The position numbers and the translations under genes are program-made. This document shows positions 47,049 through 57,600 of a stretch of DNA of 64,000 bases, in pieces (the first letter of the stretch is position 1; the number at the start of each line of letters is the position of its first letter). The notes under the pieces were generated by a model. The model searched no databases, was not told the origin of the DNA, and saw only the letters and a program-made list of their open reading frames with translations. The stretch comes from Branchiostoma lanceolatum (taxonomy: Eukaryota > Chordata > Leptocardii > Amphioxiformes > Branchiostomatidae), in assembly GCF_035083965.1 (NCBI RefSeq), contig NC_089736.1, positions 9,303,501-9,367,500 on the forward strand, read 5' to 3'.

Positions 47049-47240
47049 CACATCATCCTGGATGTTTGTAAAGCCTCTATTTTAGAGTGGAAAAGTCCCG
47101 AAGTGCGCAATCCACAGCAACCGAAACCAGGGGGGATTCCCCTTTTTCTGACTCACTTCCGGGTTCAGCTCTAATGGGTCGAAGGTCACCAAGCAAAGGC
47201 CAAAGGTCTTAAACTTTTATTACATTTGTCCATGAAATAA
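47049..47240. promoter_or_regulatory. Shared bidirectional promoter of the caspase and NDUFB3, with kappaB-like and ETS sites
   Basis: The caspase untranslated first exon appears to end at 47049 (donor GTAAGT, minus strand). The NDUFB3 start codon is at 47473. Between them lie GGGGATTCCCC at 47132-47142, a perfect 11-base kappaB-type palindrome, and CACTTCCGGG at 47154-47163, an ETS-type site, with TGACTCA-like sequence just before it. No TATA box is evident. ETS sites are common in mitochondrial-gene promoters. Functional use of the kappaB motif is inference. Confidence 0.6.
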
Positions 47241-47472
47241 AGATTTGTGCGACTAATATTTACAAAAAGGTGAGAGATAAACATCTGTGGTATATATTTC
47301 TAACTTGTACATTTTTGTGTGAAAAATTATGTCAATGTCGTACCCAGATTGGGAACGAGAGTGTGTCAAGGTACCGCCATCTTGGTTTGGAAGGTCGTGC
47401 GAAACACCTTGGAGAAAAAATAACATTTTTGCACTGTTGTAGCCTGAAAAGGTTGCTGTCAGACCTGCCAAC

Positions 47473-48498
47473 ATGGGAGGAGACGGTCATGGTCCTCCTA
47501 AGGAGCTCAAGATTCCAGACTGGCGGATCTACCAGATTAAAGGAACGCCGCTAGAAGACGTGCAGAGAAAGTTACACGCGAAAGGACTACACGACCCTTG
47601 GCTCAGGTTCACATACAAATTTTTGCGTTTATACTATAGTATATGTTTATATATATTATATATACATCATATACGTCTACAGTATCGTTATGCCTGTGTT
47701 TTCCTGTATCTGACAGTTTCCTGTGTATGGCTTTTCTACCATTTAGTTTACTCCTCAATGCTATCTACACTACAGTGCAAGTCTGTCTTCCATATATAGG
47801 AGGGTAGATGTAGTTCCAGGTAGATTTACCTGAGTCTTTCCGCTTTTGAACCTAACTGATTTTGAGAATTTGGGGACGACTTTTTCGTTCTGCAAAATTT
47901 TTTAGATTAGCGTGTGGTAGGTTGTTCTGAAATGTATATTAAACTTTAAAGCCATCATTTGATGATGGTTATGTTATGATGAATAGGAGGCTATAAGTTT
48001 GAATTGTCATCTGAGGTTTAAGAGATGACATTCTTCTTTATGAAGCCTCAAGGAAGAGTATAGTTCGAAAAATTAAAATTATTTGAAAAGAAAAAATTCT
48101 CAACTTATGCTATGATGGTCATAAAAGTCATGACCTTATGTGACTCCAGGGATGAAGAGGATTAGAAAGTAAGTACATGTGTGCTATAGTTTGTTTGGCT
48201 GTTGGTTGTTTGTTCATTTGTTTGTTGATTAGTTGGTTGTTTAGATATATAGATTTCAGAGACAACTTAATTGATAACAAACAAGGATTAACCACCACGA
48301 TAAACCGCCTTAATACTTTATACTAACACATGTTTATCATCTTTGTGTAGGAATGAAGCGTGGAGGTTCACCCATCTTCCAAGAATCACCTTCCCCATGA
48401 TTGCGTTCCGCGGCTTCAAGTACGGGTTCGCAGCCTTCGTGGTGGCGCTGGCAGTGGAGAAGGCTTTCTTCAGCAGTGACGACCACGGCCACCATTAA
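47473..48498 (+). CDS. NDUFB3: NDUFB3, complex I B12 accessory subunit
   Basis: Two exons, 47473-47606 and 48351-48498, join in phase 2 to give 93 residues; human NDUFB3 has 98. The sequence reads PDWRIYQIKGTPLEDVQRKL, then AKGLHDPWLRNEAW, then FRGFKYGFAAFVVALAVE and the terminal DDHGHH. These match the human blocks [30 protein letters not shown] and FKGFKWGFAAFVVAV. The single hydrophobic helix near residues 68-84 anchors it in the inner mitochondrial membrane in the distal arm of complex I. The intron falls between DPWLR and NEAW. The gene is head to head with the caspase and probably shares its promoter. Confidence 0.97.
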
Positions 48499-48838
48499 CA
48501 AGCCCCATCCTACCCAGCATAACAGTCATCAACAACACCCCTATTCTGGCAGTGGAATGGTCAAGAATGTCCCTGATGTCAAGAGGAAAACAGGACTGTT
48601 ACACTCTTACCACTGAGGGATGTTTTTGAACAGATTGCTCAGAGCAGCTAGGAACTCATGTCTTTGTAGTTACAACTGGTGATTAAATCAAATGATGACA
48701 ACATTCAGCTGTATTTTCTGTATACATGTATAGAAAAATGGTCTGCATTCTGGTCTTCTACCTGTAATTGTTTTGATTTTCACTCACTGTTTGAGTTTGC
48801 CACGCAGAAAAGTATAATGTGAAAGAGAATTATTGTAG

Positions 48839-48856
48839 AATAAAGGATGTAATAAA
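48839..48856 (+). terminator. NDUFB3 polyadenylation signals
   Basis: Two AATAAA hexamers, at 48839-48844 and 48851-48856, lie about 340 bases after the stop codon. A T-rich stretch follows. Confidence 0.65.
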
Positions 48857-49384
48857 CCATGTTCAATTGTTTCTTCTTTCAGGAAAAAGTCAGTATGCAG
48901 TAGGAAAACACACCTGGGGTAATTTGGGGGGGGATTTCCCTTGTCCCATCATACCTCTTTTCTTTGCATAGCTTGCGCTTCATCATTTTAAGGTTTTACC
49001 TTGACATGCAGACTAATAGTGCTTTTACACATTTCCTATGACATGGTAGCGTGCGTTTGCCGTCTCACAAAGCGACTAAACTACATGATGACTCCTAACG
49101 TATACTGAACTTCATTGCCAATACTGAGACACTATTGGTTGTCTAAATGAACGGTCCAGATTCATATATTGTAGTTTGTACAAGTTTCAGCATTATCCAA
49201 ATGATGCACTGTGCCAAGCATTTCATGATAGACATATCTGCACAGCTGATATTCATAGCTATACTACAAGGAATATAATGTCATATTTCCTGATCATGTT
49301 TCATGCTGAATGCTAAAACTACGGTGGCAGAATTTTTACTTGATAGGGCTATTGTGATGCCAACAGGAAAGCAGTCATTCTCAA

Positions 49385-49550
49385 TTGAAGTGAAGCATGA
49401 TGCTTTTTCAAGTATCTAATAGTGCAATGTGGCTTCACTACAGCTTGCATTTTCAGCCAAGCACGGCCAGGTCCCCCCCACTCTTCTCTATAAGTGGGTT
49501 GGGTTCTTTTACGTGCAGAGGTTTGACGCTGTAGGCTCCCTCATACAATG
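49385..49550. repeat. Dispersed repeat related to 45360-45445 and about 30495-30690
   Basis: GCATGATGCTTTTTCA, then TAATAGTGCAATGTGGCTTCA, resembles the 45360 region (CATGAAGCTTTTTCA, then CATTGCAATGTGGCTTCA). It also resembles the ANKIB1 intron near 30505 (TGATAGTGCAATGTAACTTCA). Function unknown. Confidence 0.5.
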
Positions 49551-49640
49551 CCAACAACTACTTTGTCATTGAACCTATTCTAAGAAATAGTCTTCTGCCA
49601 ATGATTTCTCAAATTTGGTGCTTTAACTATCTGCATGGTA

Positions 49641-50426
49641 TATTAGGTGGGAACGGGTTTTCTGCACATGAAAAATTTGCGCATGAAGAATTTGCGTGTG
49701 AAAAAATAAATTTCTTAAAATATGTCAGAAAATGTGCAGTATAATTTTCTTAGACAGGAAAATTTGATCTCATGATACAATTTGCCATCTGACACCTGAA
49801 TTTTTGATTTGAAAACTCCTGATTTTTAAGTCCCTTGGGAATAGGTCCCTTGGGAATAGTTAAACTTTTTGGGGCTTGAAACCTAAACTTTTAAAAATCA
49901 CTTAAATCTTTAAGAAAAACATAGTTAACTTACTTATGTAAGGTTTTGTATTGTAAAATGTAACTATTTGAAGCGTTTCTCCATTTTATTAGCCTAATTT
50001 CATCTTTTCTCAAGCAGATTCTTTCACGCGCAAATTTCAAACTTTTTTGCTCGTGAAAACTTAATATTTGAAAGTCACTTGAAGATTGAAAGAACAATAC
50101 CGGTATTTTGAACTGTAGAATGCAACAATAGGATACTTAATTCCATTGTGTGTCATCTTTTTTCAAGTTTTAAGCTTAAAACCCCAAAAAGGGTTTTAAA
50201 TCCCTTGGGAGTCAGCTTAGATATTCCCAAGGGACCTAAAATTCAAACCCAGAATTCAGGAAACAGATGAAAAATCATATCATGGGGTAAACATTTTTCT
50301 GACTTAGAATTTTGTAGTGCACATTTTTTGACACATATCTTGAACTTTATTTTTTCACGCGTAAATTTTTCACGCGCAAGTTTTTCACGCGCAAATTTCT
50401 CACGCGCACTAAACCCCAACCCCAGT
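49641..50426. mobile_element. Foldback transposon of about 786 bp with tandem repeats at both tips
   Basis: The right end, 50340-50410, carries four copies of a unit close to TTTCACGCGCAAATT. The left end carries the inverted version (GAAAAATTTGCGCATGAAG, then TTTGCGTGTGAAAAAAT). Further in, TCCCTTGGGAATA blocks at about 49833-49860 pair with the inverted copies near 50200-50230, and CATGATA blocks also pair. Each arm is therefore at least 200 bases. A related CACGCGCAAATTT block at about 50026 lies in the centre. No transposase frame is seen. Confidence 0.8.
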
Positions 50427-51435
50427 AGGTCAGGGTTTTTGCCTTGGCGGCATGCTGTGCCATTAACAATTAGTTTGTCTATATTGATCTTTCCGTTTTT
50501 CCTGCTTGAATTGTCTTTCAACCCTGTTAGCACAGACAATTAATACTGGCATTAGTACAGAAAGTTAACTATACCAGGTAAAGAACTATCCCTTGGTTGC
50601 ACATCCATTTCATCCTGTGGTTATAATAATTAATAACAAGCAAATACAGTTTGGTCCAACCTCTGTTTATTCATGAAAAGCTCAAATCTGCCTGCAGCCC
50701 ACTTTTCATTTAAGTCATGATGGAAGATGAAAGGGTCAGAAAAATATAACAGAGACATACAGATTACATGATTGAAGTCCTAATAAATCTATAAACATAA
50801 AGTGGCACATAAATTGTATCACAACACAGTTCAAGCTGGCATAGAGTAAACTATCATTTAAGTTAAACTGAAAAAGTTCACATTGAGCTTTCAGAATTCT
50901 GTTTGATATGCATCAAAGCACCTATAAGTGCTATCAATGTAAAGTACAACTCTGGCAGAGTCTGTGATAATGGGGGCATTATTGCACTGGATATGCAAGT
51001 GGATCACAGCACAATATTTTGCAAAAGGTAGTACAACAATGTCAACTGGCGTGATAGGGGTCCCCAGGGTGTCCCATGAAACCCAAATCGGGTTTACGGC
51101 ACTTTATTTAGGGTGCGTCCTTTATTAGAAGAAATACGGTAATACTGGATCTGGATCTAAGCAATAATTACAATGTAGCTAAAGAGAGCTGGCATAAACT
51201 TTATGACATGTCTAATGTTTCAGGTCTTTTATTGCACCAAAAATGTACATACACTTAGCTTAGATAATGTATTTGTATATGTTATCTTTGGTCTCAGCAT
51301 GTTCTGAAATATACAAATAAAATCCCACTGTACAAGGTTATGGCTTTACCCATGCAGCTAACTGCTAAGGTAGCCAATTGGCATTAAAATTTGTATTCAT
51401 TATTGGGTAAAAAAGCAGAGAGAACATTAAATCAG

Positions 51436-51441
51436 TTTATT
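51436..51441 (-). terminator. Candidate polyadenylation signal for the minus-strand Ig receptor
   Basis: AATAAA on the minus strand lies about 200 bases after the stop codon at 51640-51642. The position is reasonable, though AT-rich surroundings make chance matches likely. Confidence 0.4.
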
Positions 51442-51639
51442 TCTTTATACATTGTAATATCACAATTCTCTTACAGTGTAAAAACATTGCAGCCAGTATG
51501 TACAAAGAATGCAACAAGCAACCAAGCTAGTATTCTAATCAATACTCATATTACTAGAGCTCTTTTGCATTGTCCTATAAGAAGTCAATATAAAAATGAC
51601 TTTCCTATTAATTCTATGCAGTGAAAAGATGTCTTCAAT

Positions 51640-54600
51640 CTATGAAGTTGGTGTTAAGTTGACAGTCCCTCCTTTCTGACATGCACTCACCTGCAAAAAA
51701 TTGATATTGGGTTATTTTCAAGTCATAACCACATGCCACAGTGTGCCCGTGAAGCTGTAATTAGGCCAAATGGTGTTTATGCTGTGACCAATTTAGATTC
51801 AAATGACCAGTTATGTGCTGCAATAAACAAGACCTAACAGGGTACTGCCTTAAAACCAACTAATCTAACAGCCTAGCTAATGAGCCATAACTATTGTGTA
51901 TTGCATATACATGTATCTAACTTCATAACAAGTTGCCTACAGTCTAGCATAATGATCATGTGTTCACTATTGCCCTTATCAAACTCGTTCTGCCAATTAA
52001 TTTTCATCGGAGACTGTTATCAAACAGTATTGTAGATAGTACTACATACCAAGCCATATGATTGTCTTTGGTTGTTGGTACAGCATTGCTTGAGGCATTT
52101 CCCTTAAAAAGAAAGACAAAAGCTTGCTTGGGTTATGTTTACAAAGTGAATACAAGTTTAAGCCTACACCAGCACAGTTTATTATGCCTGCATGGTGGTT
52201 TCTTATCCAAATTTCAATTGCATAGTTGAACATAGTTGAAGTTAACAAAAATTGCATCAAACATACTTTTTCGTTAAAGGGCATAAGACACCAATGACAT
52301 CAACATAAAGAATTTCCTGAAATTACATAAAACATAATACTACTGTTTAATAACAGAGAAATTTGCACAAAATATTCACACTTCGGATGTTATTGAACAT
52401 CGAACCATCAAAACTTCATACCTCCAGCTTTTGATTCTTCCCACCAGGTAATTACATTAATCAGTGACTTGCCCAGTCATGACGTCACAATGAACATGGC
52501 AGCCGATTTGGAACTTTGCACTGTGGCTCGGAAAGAACGTTATTTTTACAAGCAAACAAAATACTACAGGAGATATTGTTGTGTCCTTTAATTGAATGTT
52601 ATCACCATAATTAAGCACTGTTTGCTCATCAAATAATGTTTTTCGCAAGCTGTGGTGTAAGGTTCCGAACTGGCTGCCGTGTTCATTGTGATGTCATCAC
52701 TGATTAATGTAATCACCTGGTGAGAAGATCAGATAAAAATAAAGAGCTGGATCCATGGAAGTATGGTTTCTGATGGTTCGATGTTAAATAATATCAGAAG
52801 GGTGTGTATTTGTTTTAAACGTTTATATTCCTTGAATGATGCTACTCCTATTTCAGATAATAAAATGTTTTATTTTGGTGTCTTATGCCCTGTAAATGCT
52901 GCAAATACACAAAGTGTACCTTTCCTATCACTTTAATATTACAAAATGACAAGTCTCAGTACTATAATGTTAAAGGCTACTTTTTTTATTATATTTAAAC
53001 CGGATAGTGAGTGAGTGACAGTGGATTGCAGTTACAGTGTTCCATTAAACATACAATTATCTTGTGTACAACTGACATAGAATGTACTTACATATCTGAC
53101 ATTTGTTCTGAAGAAAAATTCCCAGGCCAAGAGCCACCAGAAAGGCCATCACAATACCTGCAACATAAAGTCTTAATGATTGGATATGCATTCCAAAAGC
53201 TATCTGCCACCAAGGGGCAAATAATCGAACACCTAAATTTGGTGTGGGTGACCCACATACCAAACACATGTATCGAAAAATATCTGTTCACCGCTTCTTG
53301 GGTTAGGCTGCTGTGGTAGGTTTTCAACTGGCTTGTTTCTATTACAGTGCTTAGGTTACTATTGGAAGAGAGAATACACTAATCACTTACACTTAAAATA
53401 TTTTACAAAAAACAGCTGAGCCCTAAGGAAAGAAGGAAGTTAACACAGAAAGCAGTTACCAACCTTTAAAGATTTTGTTTGCATCTAGAGCAGTAACAAG
53501 CTCAATGGCTATATTTATATGACTAATGTTGCCCAAGACTGATACATTATTAAATTGCACAGGTTCTTCTGGTAATTCTACCTGCACCTAAACCTGTGCT
53601 GGTCAATGTCACAAGACCATGGGTCTAGGGTAATGGCCAACTACAACCAGTAGTGCCCCAAAATGCCTTACAAAATATGCATCTTGCATGAAAAACAACC
53701 TACCAGTTATATAGTTACCATTGCTGCTACTGTTCACTTGCTCTGAAACACAAGAATAACAATAATAGTAAGTCACAAAGACAATAAAAATTTTTACAAA
53801 ATGACAAGCAAGCTTGTATACTACCTAATAGCACATATATATAAATTCATATTCTGCAGTTCAGACTCATTCAAAATATAGATAGGGGTTACACTTGTCT
53901 TCACTCTCAGCCACAGGTCAAAGATATACAATTACCATCTGAAACATCTGATCATGACATGATAGAGAATTTATCCAGTTGCTTGATTTATTTTATATCA
54001 TGTAATGTTGTACCTGGATGTCTAACCTTCATCAACGTATTCATCAAATTATTTGAATGATGATTTAATGAAAATAATGGAGCTTGAATCATTTAAAAGA
54101 CTAGGCCATATTTTTAGGACTTACTTTCTAGGAGGTTGAAGACGTAGTATTTTTCTTCGAAATACAGACGCTGTCGCTGGTCCGCCCTACAGATGACATC
54201 AGTAACACCTAACTTCTCCACGTCATCTAGATGCACAGTGGATGCCGTACTGTTATAACTCAGGATGGATCCATTCTTGTATTTCAGAGCCCAGGAGATT
54301 TCAGGAACAGGGTTCCCTTCTGCCTTGCATGTGAAGGTGTTGCCAGTTCTGTTGTGACTGATGTAGACTTCAACTGTGAACAAAATTGTTTTATCATGGT
54401 CACATAAGGTAGCATATGCAGCATTCCTAACATTCACTGGTGATAAAAAGACAACCTCTTTTCCCACTGCAGGCTAGCCTGAGTACCATCCTCTGTGGTG
54501 ACCGCTGGCTCCAAAAGAAACGCTTGCTAACATGTTTTTTTTAGCCAGCGGTCACTACGGAGGATGATGCGATTTTTTTTAGCCAGCGGTCACTACGGAG

Positions 54601-57600
54601 GATGGTACTCAGGCTAAATGCAAGCCCACTTGAAGGGAAAGCTTCACCTTACATTGGTATACAAAACTTATATATATCAGTCTTAACCAATACAGTATCA
54701 AAATTAGACAAAGAGATCTGTATCAAAGGTTGGCATTGATAGACCACTTTACAGTTCCCTTTGCATGCTGGGAAAAACGGAGAACTCTGGGTAACATAGG
54801 GGGCAAGCAAAATCATTTAGTAATTCATTACCATGATAACATAAACTAGTCTGGACACGGTACACATAATGTCACGATGGTAATGTATGTGTTGCTTACA
54901 CACATACCCCACCCATGATTTTGTTATCTTTAGAAGGTTTACTCATGAGTGACTGTATTTGTGATCTTAGCAAACAAAATGTTGAATCCAATGTTTGAAT
55001 TACTTATTAGAATTAGACCAAGTTATGCCGGAACGCTTGCAACTTGGCTTGCTGAGATATATTGGATACCCCTAAACTTATAGCCTCTACCAGGCTCCAA
55101 AGGCAGCTGGAAAGAGTAGAAATTGGCCAAATAAACAGGAAAACATGAAAGAGGAGTTAGTTTGCTAAAGCCAGTAAAGGGGTGCAGTTTGCCACTCTGG
55201 GATGGCATATTGGACCCTCTCTCCGTAGCCAACTTCCTTAGCAATACTATTCACTCTATTTGGCCAATTTCTACTATTTTTCCAGCCATCCGCGGAGCCT
55301 GGTAGAGGCTACTAAACTTACACCAGCAGTCCATTGTAAGGTGTGCTTCCCCCATTTCCCTGGTATTATTTGCTGTGACTGTGAATGTTTTGCTACATGG
55401 TAGCTTGAGTTCACTGGTCGATATGCTGCACCCATTCTGCACCCAGCCAGTTTCTATTAACTCCTGAGGAAACACCTGCAGAGTAAGATAAAATTACAAT
55501 AGTAACAGTTATGATGATGGTGATAAACAATAACTGTCACAGAGTGACTTTAACGCTAAAGACATGTTAGAACTCAAGAGATTTTACAGCTTTATATGTA
55601 CACAAAATACAATTCTGTGTTACTGATAGCCAACATTTTTGTTCTGAGAACAGAGTGTACTGATACCACTACATAGAGTTGTGTAAAGCTCTTACAATGA
55701 ATCTGGAAGTGGAAGGGACCTCAGGATTGGCGTCAATGCTGCAGTTGACTTCTGCTGGACGACCAACCACCAATTGTGCTGTAACATTGCAGTCCAATCT
55801 TGGAGTATCTAGATTTGGAAAGCAATAATAGAAAAAATGCTAATCATTCTCTCGAAAACATGTTTGTATCATATGCATTCTTTTAACTGATTTTGGCCAA
55901 CATTAACGCCAGACAAATGCTACTTTCTTTTTTTACAGATATTAGTATGGAAGTGCTACAGATTTTTTACTGTACAAACCTATACATTGCCACCACAATC
56001 TTTGGGTTAAAATGTCTCAGGTTTACTATATACAAGTTGGCTCTTACAAAACAGAAACAAAGAAATAATAAGGGGGACACTTACATTGGACATCCAAAGG
56101 CACCCTCGGGGACGTCTTCGTTTGGTCTCCATCAGTCACATTGCAGTAGATTTCTTTCCCGTTGTCAATTCTGGTAGCTGTATATGCTATCCAGAACGTT
56201 ATGCGGTTTCCAACAATTGTTGGACGGTTCTCAGAGTTAATGACATTGGTACCATTGTACCACATGGCACTGATCAAATCTGGCTCTTTCGTGTCCAAAC
56301 TACAAGTCCAGTTGACTTTTTCTCCCTCTTCAATAGGGCCTTTATTCTGCAGACTGACAGTTGGAGTTCCCAGCTTATCTGCAGGACAAAGACATGAATG
56401 CAGAAACATTACCAATAAAACAGCGCAAAGTTGAATAGTCACAGTGTAATCATGCCATCAAAATGACAATATATAGTCATTGGTCTTTGTCATGGAGCTA
56501 CTGACAATTTTTGTCATTTTATGGAAATATTGCAAGCAAAGTATGATCAATATTGAAATATTTGGCATATTCATAATGCAAATGTACATGTAAATTAATC
56601 TAGAACGTTACTTGGAACCAACCAACCAACACAGGTGTGAACACAACATCTGAAACCATCAGAATATCTGGAAAGACTATTTTCAGGCTACATGTTGTAT
56701 ATATATATATATATATAGTTACATTTTACAAGACAGTACAAGGTGTTAGTAGTAAAGTTAGGGAAAAAGACTACAAATATCAACAAAGAAAATAGGAAAA
56801 TAAGGTGGTAAATGTAGATTGAAACAGATAGGAATTATTTATTGTTAGTAATGTAACAACATGTAACTGTGAGTAGCACAGGATTTGACATCTAGGGATT
56901 TTGCATCTCTGCAATGTGCGTTTTATTGTTATTGTTATTGCTACAGCTGGGGTAACTGAAACTGGTATTTAGCCTATTGCCTACGTGCTCAGGCCAGAAA
57001 CTGGCCCATTGCTAAATATACATGTACCACAAAGTCAAGTTCTCACCCTTATTACACCAGTCCGTCATAATCTAAGACCGTGGCCCTTAGAAAATCATTC
57101 TGTAACCAGCCACTTGGGCCTGACCTTTCACAGCAAGACAGCACATAGTCAATCTGTAGTGTAAGAATCTGCTCTGAACTGGGGGTAAACAGTTAACTCA
57201 TTGATTTCCTCAGAATCCATGATCCACTCTCCAAATCATAGTTTCATGGATGGCATGAAGTTGCAGAAAGCCTTCACATCTTGACTCAGGTATACTGTTT
57301 ACCTCCAGCTCAGAGCCATGATCATAGGATCAAAGACAATAAGGTTAAAGTCAATTTGATAGTTGATACATTACAGTCAAAGAATCAACCAATCAGAGAA
57401 AGAAAGAAACAGAGAGGATAAGCTTGTATACAGGAGAAAGGGAAGACAACTAGGATGATACATAGATATGTACATGTATGTGTGGAACTGTGGAAAAGTT
57501 TAATGTATACAAATACTAGTACTGTAATACCAAGAAAGGGGAGCTACTAAAATAAGGATTTTCTTGACTGACATACATTTGTACATGACAATAATGACCT

